From NCBI RefSeq assembly GCF_947499215.1, contig NZ_CANMNI010000003.1, forward strand, positions 682,001 to 746,000: a DNA stretch of 64,000 bases, in the 5' to 3' direction. The translations under genes were made by a program, and so were the position numbers. The first letter of the stretch is position 1; each line of letters opens with the position of its first letter. The stretch comes from an uncultured Pontibacter sp. (GTDB taxonomy: Bacteria > Bacteroidota > Bacteroidia > Cytophagales > Hymenobacteraceae). The notes beneath the pieces were generated by a model. The model was not told the origin of the DNA and ran no database searches. It saw only the letters and a list, made by a program, of their open reading frames with translations. This document shows, piece by piece, positions 11,661 to 19,566 of the stretch.

Positions 11661-11688
11661 AAAAGGTTGGCTTTCGGGCCAACCTTTT
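11661..11688. terminator. Bidirectional terminator
   Basis: AAAAGGTTGG (11661-11670) pairs perfectly with CCAACCTTTT (11679-11688) around an eight-base loop. It lies between the convergent GreA-like and DUF2147 genes and gives a U-tract in both directions. Confidence 0.9.
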
Positions 11689-11713
11689 CTGCTTTATACT
11701 TAAACGGAATCGC

Positions 11714-12145
11714 TTATTCTACGCGTGTCCAGTTCTGGGTTCTTCCTATCAGCGAGATACCAATATAGCCTTTCACTTCCATTTTGTCTTTGCCCGTCAT
11801 TTTCATGTAGCAGGAGTAGGTCTTGCCGCTCTCTGGGTCATAGATCGTGCCATCGTCCCACTTGTTATCGCCATCATATTCAAAGTTCTTCATGAACACG
11901 AGGCCTTTGAGCGGACGATTGCGCAGCTTCTTATCAGGGTTATTGTCGTCCATCTTCGGTTTTCCATTGCGAAGGGGCTCTTTCAGTTCGATAATCTTGC
12001 CATGCAGCTTGTTACCTGACTGGTAGATTTCGAAACGGGCTTTGCCTTCTTCATTGGTCCAAACGCCAATCGGGGAAAGTTTCTGTGCCCAAGCTACAGT
12101 TGAGAATAGCATGAGGACAACAAGGGTTAGTAGGTGCTTTTTCAT
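11714..12145 (-). CDS. DUF2147 exported protein
   Basis: 143 residues with a signal peptide (MKKHLLTLVVLMLFSTVAWAQ). The mature part matches DUF2147: SPIGVWTNEEGKARFEIY near the start, then GLVFMKNFEYDGDNKWDDG, IYDPESGKTYSCYM and a C-terminal GYIGISLIGRTQNWTRV. The family forms a lipocalin-like periplasmic beta-barrel of unknown role. Length and conserved blocks are normal. It is a single gene with a shared terminator downstream and a long non-coding region upstream. Confidence 0.9.
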   Translation of the reverse strand: MKKHLLTLVVLMLFSTVAWAQKLSPIGVWTNEEGKARFEIYQSGNKLHGKIIELKEPLRNGKPKMDDNNPDKKLRNRPLKGLVFMKNFEYDGDNKWDDGTIYDPESGKTYSCYMKMTGKDKMEVKGYIGISLIGRTQNWTRVE

Positions 12146-12459
12146 GATTTGCTAGTTGTTTGATAAGATTAGTAACGAAATATAGACAAAATAATTCATT
12201 TTTCAACTAATACACACCGTTGGTCGATTTTTACGCTAGTGCAGTATTTAGTCTTTATTCATTTTCAAGATAATCTACAGGCATTGTTAATTTTTCATGA
12301 ACCAGATAGCAGGCCATTCAGATTTTGCACAGTATTCATTTTGAGTGACTTAAAAACATAGTATGCAATTTATAGGCCAGTGTGCCTTGAGCGCAAAGAA
12401 AATATGACAAAATAAGTGCTAAACCTTGTGAACTTATCAGCGTTATTTTAACTTTATAC
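12146..12459. other. AT-rich intergenic region upstream of the candidate small RNA
   Basis: About 310 bases without a recognisable gene. It contains the promoter region of the DUF2147 gene (minus) and presumably that of the RNA gene (plus). TTTATACTAT at 12453-12462 could be a -10/-7-like element for the RNA. Confidence 0.35.
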
Positions 12460-12551
12460 TATCAGTTAAGCGGCGAGTGCTGCGGCTTTGCGTATGACTG
12501 CCTCGGGCAGCGACGCATGGTTTATGTCGGACTAAAGAGAAAGGAGGTGCT

Positions 12552-12620
12552 ATGTCTAATCCATCAGTCGTCTTAGTAAGCCTTGGTAATAGTGTTCACC
12601 TTAACGGTGAACTGGCTTAG
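12552..12620 (+). CDS. Possible 22-residue peptide inside the structured RNA
   Basis: ATG at 12552 opens a 22-codon frame (begins MSNPSVVLVSLG, ends HLNGELA) closed by TAG. It is preceded by AGAAAGGAGGTG (12538-12549), a 12-base perfect complement of the 16S rRNA 3' end, with a short spacing of 4 bases after GGAGG. The frame overlaps the hairpins of the RNA, so translation would unfold them. It may be a real leader or dual-function peptide, or chance. Evidence is limited to the start context. Confidence 0.3.
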   Translation: MSNPSVVLVSLGNSVHLNGELA

Positions 12621-12726
12621 TAAGCAGTGAGTATCTACTGCTTGCGCAGTAAATATTACCTTTGGTCTTGAGTGATGGTGCCGCTGCAAAACAGGGCGCC
12701 GCTTGTTAAGATTTGAAGGATTCTTA

Positions 12727-12775
12727 AAAGCGCTTGATGTAACTTGACGGGCTACATCAGGCGCTTTTTCTTTTT
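12727..12775 (+). terminator. Terminator of the candidate small RNA
   Basis: A 15-pair stem (12727-12741 with 12753-12767, including one G-U pair), an 11-base loop, then TTTTTCTTTTT context. The plus orientation has no protein gene upstream, so it implies a plus-strand RNA transcript. Confidence 0.88.
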
Positions 12776-12782
12776 ACCCCGC

Positions 12783-13157
12783 CTATAGATCATCTTTGTA
12801 AATGGTGTTGTTACCCAATCTGCGTTCCCGCAGGAAGGAAGCGACATAGGAAAACACCGCCAAAAAGCAGCTAATTCCCATCACAAGCAACAAAGTGTTT
12901 TTGACGTCCCATTCAAAATTCTCCGGATCGATGCGCAGGATGAGCAGGAAGCCTGCCAGCAGCGTAAGCGCCGTAACCGTGTTGAATACGAAACGGTTGT
13001 GGCGGCGCAGGTGGTAAGTCGTGGCTAGCAGCAGGATGCCGAAAGCCGGTGCCGCCAAAGCCAGCAAGGGGCGGGAGGGTATCAGGAAATAGGCTGCCAG
13101 TCCCGCAAGGATTAGCACAAGCGCATTAATGGTATTGGCTACGTAAGGATGCACCAT
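12783..13157 (-). CDS. Small four-helix membrane protein
   Basis: 124 residues with four hydrophobic segments (about 9-26, 30-48, 57-74 and 87-107) and a basic-then-acidic cytoplasmic tail (RERRLGNNTIYKDDL). I do not recognise the family. Cytoplasmic loops are Arg/His-rich (LRRHNRF). It begins about 100 bases after the end of the NlpC/P60 gene on the same strand, so co-transcription is possible but not shown. Its stop lies 15 bases beyond the small RNA terminator, convergent with it. Confidence 0.7.
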   Translation of the reverse strand: MVHPYVANTINALVLILAGLAAYFLIPSRPLLALAAPAFGILLLATTYHLRRHNRFVFNTVTALTLLAGFLLILRIDPENFEWDVKNTLLLVMGISCFLAVFSYVASFLRERRLGNNTIYKDDL

Positions 13158-13259
13158 GTTCTCTCAGGTTTAAATGAAATGCCACCGGACAGGCAAATAC
13201 CTGTCCGGCTATATAGAATCTCATACGTAACAAGGGAGGTAAGGTGTTTGGCGGGCGTA

Positions 13260-13886
13260 TTATATAACGCGTCGAATGCCGAGAAAGCGTATTTCATAAC
13301 CGGTACCTTCTACTTGGCTCACTTTAACGCCGCCGTTAGAAGAGGAGTGTACAAAGGAAATCACGTCACCGGGCTCTGAAATTACAATGCCCACATGGCC
13401 AGGTTCCCGCACATCCGGGTTTGTGCCTGTAAACACCACTAGGTCACCCGGACGGGCCTCTTCACGATCAACTGGTATACCATCTTGTGACTGAGTGGTT
13501 GAAGAACGTGTGATGGGAACATCAAACTCTTGAAACACGTGGGAGGTAAAGCCGGAACAGTCAAAACCACCGCTGGTAGTACCGCCATATACATAAGGGG
13601 TGCCGATGAGTGAAAGCGCGTAGGCGATAAGCGTATCAGACGGAGCGGTGCCAGTGGCATCATACCAAGTAGTTTCGGTAGGCTCTGTGCTTCGCTTAGC
13701 CTTAGAGCTTTTCGGTGTGATTTTCTCTTCTATAGAGGCAAGACCTTGGGTACGTTCGGTTTTATTTACTGCAAAATGCACCGGGGTAATCTCTGTTGCA
13801 GTTGTTGTAGTATCGTCCTCCATGAAAAACACGATGAAAAGCAGTAAAACAACGGGTGCGGCAATCAATGCAAAAATCTTTTTCAT
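13260..13886 (-). CDS. NlpC/P60 (C40) cell-wall peptidase
   Basis: A peptidoglycan endopeptidase, 208 residues from MKKIFALIAAPVVLL; ATGs up to 14024 are in frame but precede a clean signal anchor. One N-terminal hydrophobic segment, a Thr/Ser-rich linker, then the NlpC/P60 domain from about residue 95. It has YVYGGTTSGGFDCSGFTSHVF (catalytic Cys in DCSGF), PGDLVVF, the catalytic His in EPGHVGIVI and a further polar residue in FVHSSSNGG. It is expected to cut D-Glu/diaminopimelate-type bonds in the periplasm. The catalytic set is complete. Confidence 0.92.
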   Translation of the reverse strand: MKKIFALIAAPVVLLLFIVFFMEDDTTTTATEITPVHFAVNKTERTQGLASIEEKITPKSSKAKRSTEPTETTWYDATGTAPSDTLIAYALSLIGTPYVYGGTTSGGFDCSGFTSHVFQEFDVPITRSSTTQSQDGIPVDREEARPGDLVVFTGTNPDVREPGHVGIVISEPGDVISFVHSSSNGGVKVSQVEGTGYEIRFLGIRRVI

Positions 13887-14112
13887 AGCTATATGGGTCA
13901 TGGTTTGTAACACATAGTATGGAAATATCGTGCCAGAATACCTACCACATCCAAATAGAGTAGGCAAAGGACGCTTCATAAATTGACTCAGCATATCTTT
14001 TATTCGCATAGCATTAACATCCATTCATCAGCTTTTTAAGGCTATTCATCTAGAATCTACCATTTAAGAAATTAATATGGTATAATAATGTTATAAATTA
14101 GTATAAAATACA

Positions 14113-14120
14113 TAATTTTG
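14113..14120 (+). promoter_or_regulatory. -7 element TAATTTTG before the first STAS-like gene
   Basis: Matches the Bacteroidota TAnnTTTG element and ends 9 bases before the ATG at 14130, which would give a nearly leaderless mRNA. No good -33 TTG is visible, so this is tentative. Confidence 0.4.
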
Positions 14121-14129
14121 TGGTGTTAA

Positions 14130-14558
14130 ATGACAATTTCTCGAATGGAGCTTTACAAATCAGAAACATGTGCAGTTGAATTCACTGATAATCGCTTGGT
14201 GTTTCTTTGTCATGGTAAGTTGGAGTCTCAGCAATTCAGAGAAGCCCTGATGAAAGCGCTGCGTTTCGCTAGGGAGCATCACGTTAAGCAATGGCTGCTC
14301 GACCTGCGTGAAATCGGCAAACTGAGCGAAGAAGAGGAAGCTTGGGTACAGGTGCAGTTGTTTCCCCAAATTATGATGCATTTAGGAACGGACAACCATC
14401 TGGCAGTAGTAGTGGATGAACGGTGTTATGATGATATGTTAAGCGAATCCGGGTTGTTGGGGCTACGCAGCTACAATTCATTTATTGTCATTAACACATT
14501 CTGTCAACTGCCTGAGGCCATCGCTTGGCTAGACAAAGGGCAGTCTAAATGTGCCTAA
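14130..14558 (+). CDS. STAS-like protein, paralogue 1 of 3
   Basis: 142 residues, cytoplasmic, no signal peptide. The pattern of alternating strands and helices (KQWLLDLREIGKLSEEEEAWVQ, FPQIMMHLG, HLAVVVDE, FIVINTF, PEAIAWL) resembles the STAS/SpoIIAA-like fold. Two clear paralogues lie at 16840-17283 and 19020-19547 and share a W/Y-xxDL/DI, acidic-residues-then-W and FPxV/YPQV framework. Such proteins are usually regulators or protein-protein switches; there is no kinase or sigma-factor partner next to it. The gene is AT-rich in its upstream region and monocistronic. Confidence 0.6.
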   Translation: MTISRMELYKSETCAVEFTDNRLVFLCHGKLESQQFREALMKALRFAREHHVKQWLLDLREIGKLSEEEEAWVQVQLFPQIMMHLGTDNHLAVVVDERCYDDMLSESGLLGLRSYNSFIVINTFCQLPEAIAWLDKGQSKCA

Positions 14559-14657
14559 TCAACTCGCTTTAGTGCCCAGTCAGGTATAGGGAATTTTGAA
14601 AAGCAGGCATTTTGTCGTAAAATGCCGGAAGCTTTCATTCAAATTCACTTATACAGC

Positions 14658-16466
14658 ATGTTGCAAAAAAGGCAAACACTACAATTTCTACTTCTTTCTT
14701 TCTGTTTATTTATTCTGACGGCACACGCCACACTCGCCGCAGACCTTCGTTACAACCTGTCCATGCCGGAACCCCACACCCACTACTTTGAGGTAGAGGT
14801 GGAGCTTACCGGAGCACGCAAACCCTATATCGACTACAAAATGCCTGTCTGGGCGCCCGGCTCCTACCTAGTGCGTGAATTCGCCAAAAACGTGGAGGGC
14901 TTCAGTGCCACCGACAAGTCGGGAAAGGCACTACGGCATGAGAAGATCGATAAAAACACGTGGCGGGTATACAGCAACAAAGCAGACAATGTGCGGGTGC
15001 GTTACAAGGTATACGCTTATGAAATGAGCGTGCGCACCAGCTTTCTGGATGCATCGCATGGCTATGTGAACGGGACCAGCGTGTTTATGTATCCACAGGG
15101 TTACCAGAACGAACAAGGCACACTGGTGGTGAAGCCTTTTAAAGACTGGAAAACTGTTTCGACTGGCCTTAAGAGCATGGGGAATTTCAGCTATACCTTC
15201 CCCAACTATGATATTCTGGCTGACTCGCCTCTAGAGATCGGAAACCACGAGGTCCTGCGTTTCGAGGCCGGCGGCGTACCGCATGAGGTGGCCATGTACG
15301 GCGAGGGCAATTACGAGCCCAAGCGCTTACTAGCCGATATGAAAAAGATCGTGGAGGAGTGCATCAGCCTGATGGGCAAGCTCCCCGTGGACCGCTACGT
15401 GTTTATCGTGCACAACCTGCACAAAGGCGGAGGCGGACTGGAGCATTTAAACTCCACCACGCTGCAGACCAGCCGCTGGAACTACGGCACCGAGCAAGGC
15501 TATACCGGTTTTATGGGGCTGGTGGCGCACGAGTACTTTCACCTCTGGAATGTGAAGCGCCTGCGTCCGGCCCCGCTTGGGCCTTTCGACTATGACAAAG
15601 AGAACTATACCCGACTGCTGTGGGTATCAGAGGGTATCACGAGCTACTACGATGATCTGATCACACAGCGCGCCGGATTGATGAGCACTCAGCGCTATTT
15701 AGACGTAGTGGCTGGCAGCATCAGCTCTGTGGAGAACACACCCGGAAACAAGGTGCAGGCAGTCAGCGAGTCCAGCTTCGATGCATGGATCAAATACTAC
15801 CGACGCAATGAGAACAGCAACAATGCGGAGGTATCATACTACACCAAAGGCGGTGTGTTGGGGCAGCTGCTGAACATGGAGATCATGAAGGCGACGAAGG
15901 GGGACAAGAGTCTAGATGATGTGATGCGCTATATGTATGGGCGCTATTACGAAAAGCTTGACCGCGGTTTTACGGAACAGGAGTTCAAAGATGCCCTCGA
16001 GCGCTTTGCAGGCCGCAAACTGGACGACTTCTTCCGCGACTTTGTTCATGGCACCGAGACGCCGGATTACAACAGCTATTTTGAAGCGGCCGGTTTGCGA
16101 CTGGTAAACACGAACGAGGGTGTGCTAAACCTGAACTGGGGCGCTGGAACTGCTGTGGAGAATGGCAAAACTGTTGTGAAGAGTGTGGCGCGTGGCAGCA
16201 GCACCTGGGAGGGCGGCTTAAATGTGAACGACGAACTGATAGCCATTGACGGTTTCCGCGTAGATGGCGATGTCTCCGCCTTGATCAGTGGTCGCGCTAT
16301 CGGGGAAACGATGCCGGTAACGGTGGCGCGCGATGGCAAACTGCTAACACTGGAGGTGCCGATCGTGCAGGACGAAAGCGTGCGCTACCGATTTGAGCGG
16401 GTAGAGAAACCAACGGCTCTGCAGCAGAAGATTTACAGTAACTGGCTCAAACAGACAGGTTCCTAA
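14658..16466 (+). CDS. M61-family metallopeptidase with PDZ domain
   Basis: An exported zinc aminopeptidase-like protein, 602 residues from MLQKRQTLQFL (an ATG at 14622 adds 12 residues before the signal peptide). The signal peptide ends near ATLAA. The N-terminal beta domain (PEPHTHYFEVEVEL, MPVWAPGSYLVREFAKNVEGF) is typical of M61 proteins. The zinc motif is HEYFH with its first His at residue 291, followed by NVKRLRP and the downstream Glu in WVSEGITSYYDDL. A C-terminal PDZ domain spans about residues 490-575 (VARGSSTWEGGLNVNDELIAI). The domain set is complete. It has its own terminator after 28 bases. Confidence 0.94.
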   Translation: MLQKRQTLQFLLLSFCLFILTAHATLAADLRYNLSMPEPHTHYFEVEVELTGARKPYIDYKMPVWAPGSYLVREFAKNVEGFSATDKSGKALRHEKIDKNTWRVYSNKADNVRVRYKVYAYEMSVRTSFLDASHGYVNGTSVFMYPQGYQNEQGTLVVKPFKDWKTVSTGLKSMGNFSYTFPNYDILADSPLEIGNHEVLRFEAGGVPHEVAMYGEGNYEPKRLLADMKKIVEECISLMGKLPVDRYVFIVHNLHKGGGGLEHLNSTTLQTSRWNYGTEQGYTGFMGLVAHEYFHLWNVKRLRPAPLGPFDYDKENYTRLLWVSEGITSYYDDLITQRAGLMSTQRYLDVVAGSISSVENTPGNKVQAVSESSFDAWIKYYRRNENSNNAEVSYYTKGGVLGQLLNMEIMKATKGDKSLDDVMRYMYGRYYEKLDRGFTEQEFKDALERFAGRKLDDFFRDFVHGTETPDYNSYFEAAGLRLVNTNEGVLNLNWGAGTAVENGKTVVKSVARGSSTWEGGLNVNDELIAIDGFRVDGDVSALISGRAIGETMPVTVARDGKLLTLEVPIVQDESVRYRFERVEKPTALQQKIYSNWLKQTGS

Positions 16467-16839
16467 GTCCTGTTCTCTGCGAGCTTTAAAGGAGGGCGGC
16501 ATTCATGATGAGTGCCGCCTTTTTTATGCAAAGCAGTGGCATGAGCCCAAGCATGCCGGCGGATGTAACAGTGGCTGTTTGTTTCCTATAACATGACAGA
16601 CGCAATATAGAACTCAGCTTAAGTAGTTATTGACACGGATTTTTGTTCAAGATTTTGTGTGTAGAGCGATGTTGTTGTCAAATTATTTATTGCAATTGCT
16701 TAGAATAACGGTGTTTTGGACGGAGTTTCTTTTACATAAATTGCACCGTTAGAAGCACTTATTGTAATGAACGAATTTGCAGTTTTTGAAAAAATATTTT
16801 ATATTTCGCATATTATATTAAGGATCAAGTGCTCTGCTT
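16467..16839. other. Intergenic region with terminator and AT-rich promoter zone
   Basis: 373 bases. It holds the M61 terminator near its start; the rest becomes very AT-rich towards the next STAS-like gene and should contain that gene's promoter. No ORF or RNA gene is evident. Confidence 0.5.
16495..16525 (+). terminator. Terminator of the M61 peptidase gene
   Basis: GGCGGCA (16495-16501) pairs with TGCCGCC (16513-16519) and is followed by six T. Confidence 0.88.
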
Positions 16840-17283
16840 ATGGTGATTAGCGATTCTAAACTTGCCCATATCTCTTTCTCGGAAAGCTTTGATATTCTTT
16901 CTATCAGGTGGAAAGCAAACCCTGATATGGAGCAGTTTAAAAATTTGTATTGGCAGGTACTGCAGTTTGTGAAGACGCAAAAGAAAATTTGCTACTATAG
17001 CACTGATATCTCACAGATAGGACCTTTTAACACAGATCAAGAGGCTTGGCTTAGCCGGGAGTATTACCCTCAGGTATCTAATATAATAGGGGAGAACATT
17101 TACGCAGCAGTTATATTTTCAGAGGGGCACTTTAAAGCGCTCGTGAATAATTACGTGGCTTCAGACCCGCTGCCATTAAATGATTTTATCCATTTCAACT
17201 ACTTTACGGATGTAGAGGAGGCTGCCGACTGGCTCAAGCTTATGCAAAAAGGTCAGGATGTTGCTTTTGCAGCTACATCCTGA
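16840..17283 (+). CDS. STAS-like protein, paralogue 2 of 3
   Basis: 147 residues, no signal peptide, clearly related to the proteins at 14130 and 19020. Shared landmarks: ISFSESFDILSIRWKA at the N-terminus, YSTDISQIGPFNTDQEAWLS (equivalent to LLDLREIG...EEEAWV), YYPQVSNIIG, YAAVIFSE and EEAADWL. It lacks obvious catalytic residues. An unusual point: its last codons form one arm of the transcription terminator of the convergent glutamate dehydrogenase gene. Function unknown; a regulatory switch role is only inferred from fold resemblance. Confidence 0.6.
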   Translation: MVISDSKLAHISFSESFDILSIRWKANPDMEQFKNLYWQVLQFVKTQKKICYYSTDISQIGPFNTDQEAWLSREYYPQVSNIIGENIYAAVIFSEGHFKALVNNYVASDPLPLNDFIHFNYFTDVEEAADWLKLMQKGQDVAFAATS

Positions 17284-17287
17284 CCTT
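17249..17287 (-). terminator. Terminator of glutamate dehydrogenase, embedded in the neighbouring CDS end
   Basis: AAGGTCAGGATGT (17249-17261) pairs perfectly with ACATCCTGACCTT (17275-17287), and on the minus strand it is followed by a T-run. It lies mostly within the final codons of the convergent STAS-like gene (stop at 17281-17283). Confidence 0.85.
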
Positions 17288-17316
17288 CTCAAATGCCCTT
17301 TGCTGTGCGGGCTATA

Positions 17317-18741
17317 TCAAGGGAATATGCCCAGCGCCTCATAGCTCACCCCAATCTTCTCAATCGCAGACAGGAAGGCGGCCGTACGCATGTCATGTAT
17401 ATCCTTTCTGTTCATAACCCCCCTTATTTCATGGTAGGCGTTGATCATGGTGTCCTCCAGCCCGGATCGCACCAAACTGATCTCATCAGCACCCTGAATG
17501 AGCAGGCTGCGCTCGTGTGTTGTGAGGCTTTTACCCGATGAACTTTCAATGGCGTTCACCAGTCTTCTATGGCTGGCTTCCTCTGCTCGTTTCCCCATAC
17601 GCCCAAAGCGAACATTAGAGAGGTTCTTCAGCCATTCGAAATACGAGACTGTCACACCACCCGCGTTAATGTATAGGTCCGGTATTATGATAATACCTTT
17701 TCCGAGCAGCACCTTCTCCGCATCACGCGTAACAGGGCCATTGGCGCCTTCCGCTATGATTTTGGCTTTTATGCGGTCGGCATTGCCGGCGTGGATCTGG
17801 TTTTCAAGAGCAGCCGGTATGAGGATGTCGCATTCCTCTTCGAGCAATTCTAAGGAGTTCTCAAAGTTCTTACACTTCCCAAGGCTCAGGATTGAACCCG
17901 TCTCGCTACGGTGTTTAAAGGCCTCTTCCACATCAATGCCATTCGCATTGTAAATGCCACCCTCACGTTCTGCTATACCTATGATGATGGCACCGTCCTG
18001 CTGGCAAAACTGGGCTGCGTTGTAGCCCACATTGCCGAGACCCTGCACAATAATGCGCTTGCCTTCCATGGTGTTCCCCTCGATCCCGGTTTTCTTCATA
18101 AGGTCTGTATCGCCAAGCGCCTCCCGTATGCCGTAGAACACACCCAAACCGGTAGCCTCTGCTCTTCCTCGTATACCTCCCTGTCCAACCGGCTTGCCCG
18201 TTACACAACCCAGTGCGTTGGTTTCGCCATACTTCAAGGCTTGGTAGGTGTCGGCAATCCAAGCCATTTCACGGCTGCCTGTACCATAGTCAGGTGCAGG
18301 CACATCCATACCCGGGCCGATCAGGTTTTTCTTGATCAGTTCAGCGGCATAGCGTCGGGTTACTTTTTCCAGTGTTTTAACGGAGCTGGTGCGTGGGTTT
18401 ATTTTCACGCCTCCCTTCGCGCCACCAAACGGCACGTCAACCACGGCGCACTTAAATGTCATCAGCGTGGCAAGGGCCTTCACCTCATCCTCGTCTACTT
18501 GCATGCTGAAACGGATGCCCCCTTTGGAAGGAAGCTTATGATGGCTATGCTGCACTCTGATCCCTTCAACTACCTCTACGCGGCCATCAATCTCAATTGG
18601 GAAAGACACTTTGTATACGCTATTGCAGGTTTTGATCTGTGCCAGAATGCCTGGGTCAAGTCTGGAATAACTGGCGGCGTGATCGAAGAACTGATGCACA
18701 CTCTCCAGAAATTTCTTGCCTTCATTTTGGGTGTTTGCCAT
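17317..18741 (-). CDS. Glu/Leu/Phe/Val dehydrogenase (glutamate dehydrogenase)
   Basis: Oxidatively deaminates glutamate to 2-oxoglutarate, or the reverse, linking amino-acid and central carbon metabolism in the cytoplasm. 474 residues. The substrate domain has GGIRFSMQVDEDEVKALATLM, Lys97 in MTFKCAVVDVPFGG and catalytic Lys109 in GGAKGGVKINP. The Rossmann motif is VQGLGNVGYNAAQF. The C-terminal part contains the conserved IIAEGANGP and LYINAGGVTVSYFEW. The sequence supports a glutamate-type enzyme, but leucine or related specificity cannot be fully excluded. Monocistronic, with a terminator embedded in the convergent gene. Confidence 0.93.
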   Translation of the reverse strand: MANTQNEGKKFLESVHQFFDHAASYSRLDPGILAQIKTCNSVYKVSFPIEIDGRVEVVEGIRVQHSHHKLPSKGGIRFSMQVDEDEVKALATLMTFKCAVVDVPFGGAKGGVKINPRTSSVKTLEKVTRRYAAELIKKNLIGPGMDVPAPDYGTGSREMAWIADTYQALKYGETNALGCVTGKPVGQGGIRGRAEATGLGVFYGIREALGDTDLMKKTGIEGNTMEGKRIIVQGLGNVGYNAAQFCQQDGAIIIGIAEREGGIYNANGIDVEEAFKHRSETGSILSLGKCKNFENSLELLEEECDILIPAALENQIHAGNADRIKAKIIAEGANGPVTRDAEKVLLGKGIIIIPDLYINAGGVTVSYFEWLKNLSNVRFGRMGKRAEEASHRRLVNAIESSSGKSLTTHERSLLIQGADEISLVRSGLEDTMINAYHEIRGVMNRKDIHDMRTAAFLSAIEKIGVSYEALGIFP

Positions 18742-19019
18742 ACGAGTTTAGTTTTTTGTTGAACTCATTAATTGTGTTTTGAACGTCTACCGGGCCATTT
18801 TGTTTGCAAACGCACCGTAGCCTCGGAAACCGACTTAAGTTAGTCATTTTTTATTTGGACCGATACAGAGTTGTCACTTAACCACTTAACTGTTTTTTGT
18901 ATATGAAACCAATAAAATATTTGACTATTTCTTGTTAATAATATATAAATATTACATCTTTGTTTATAACTGAAACGTAGATTACTGCATTCTTAGTTAA
19001 TTTCAAACATTATTACCTA
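18742..19019. promoter_or_regulatory. Divergent promoter region
   Basis: 278 bases between divergent glutamate dehydrogenase and the third STAS-like gene. The right half is very AT-rich. No ORF is seen. Confidence 0.4.
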
Positions 19020-19547
19020 ATGGCTTTAGGCCGCGTAACTGATACGTCCATGTATACAGACAATTTAATGGGTGCCAATGCTTTTGGTAAGCATTTTTCG
19101 ATCGGCGACAAAGAGCGGCAGGTTTTGCATGAGCGTTTGTGCCTGAATTACAACTACGAAGAGGAAACGCTTTATATCAAGTGGGATGGGGCTGTGAACT
19201 CTACGGAATTGCGGCAGGGGTATGCCCATATCATGGATATGGTGTTTACCTATAAACCACAGAAATGGATACTGGACCTGCAAAACCGAGTGTCAATTGA
19301 AAAGGATGACCAGCAGTGGGTGTTTAAATACATCTTTCCGGAGGTGTTGCGGGCTGTAAACAAAAATGTGTTTGTGGCTGTCGTTATGCCGGTGTTTGCC
19401 TACAACAGTTTAGTGAATGAAATAGACGGTGATGAACTGATGGATGGCGACAACTTCATGATCATACACCACTGCCTGTACCAAGAGGAAAGCCGCCGCT
19501 GGCTTAGCGAAATGGCCCGAACCGACATGAAAGTAGCAGGGGTGTAA
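19020..19547 (+). CDS. STAS-like protein, paralogue 3 of 3
   Basis: 175 residues; the paralogous core starts near residue 38 (LHERLCLNYNYEEETLYIKW), so this copy has an N-terminal extension of about 35 residues, or a later start. Shared features: KWILDLQNRVSIEKDDQQWV, IFPEVLRAVNKNVFVAVVMP, NFMIIHHCLY and SRRWLSEM. No catalytic motif. It is convergent with the FKBP gene across a 16-pair bidirectional terminator. Function unknown. Confidence 0.6.
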   Translation: MALGRVTDTSMYTDNLMGANAFGKHFSIGDKERQVLHERLCLNYNYEEETLYIKWDGAVNSTELRQGYAHIMDMVFTYKPQKWILDLQNRVSIEKDDQQWVFKYIFPEVLRAVNKNVFVAVVMPVFAYNSLVNEIDGDELMDGDNFMIIHHCLYQEESRRWLSEMARTDMKVAGV

Positions 19548-19566
19548 ACTAAGCTGAAGCTTAAAT

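Larger units (their letters stand above)
12460..12775 (+). ncRNA. Candidate structured small RNA, family not recognised
   Basis: An independent transcript is suggested by a strong terminator at its end and by nested base pairing over about 240 bases. Closing stem: AAGCGGCG (12468-12475) with CGCCGCTT (12697-12704). Second helix: TGCtGCGGC (12478-12486) with GCCGCtGCA (12680-12688). A 5' hairpin has TGCGT/ACGCA and CTGCC/GGCAG (12489-12517). The axis continues with CCATCA (12561-12566)/TGATGG (12673-12678) and GGTAATA (12585-12591)/TATTACC (12654-12660). The tip holds hairpins GTTCACC/GGTGAAC (12594-12612) and AAGCAGT/ACTGCTT (12622-12643). I find no RNase P, tmRNA, SRP or 6S signature. It also contains a Shine-Dalgarno-like segment and a short ORF. 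Confidence 0.7.

Noticed and set aside
12460-12775. Identification of the structured RNA as RNase P, tmRNA, SRP or 6S RNA
   Set aside because: It lacks the GAGGAAAGTCC and ACAGAA blocks of RNase P, the tRNA-like ends of tmRNA and the conserved SRP tetraloop region; the junction is too asymmetric for 6S. A formal model search was not possible.
17911-18762. A 283-codon frame antisense to glutamate dehydrogenase
   Set aside because: Shadow of a complete, conserved enzyme gene.
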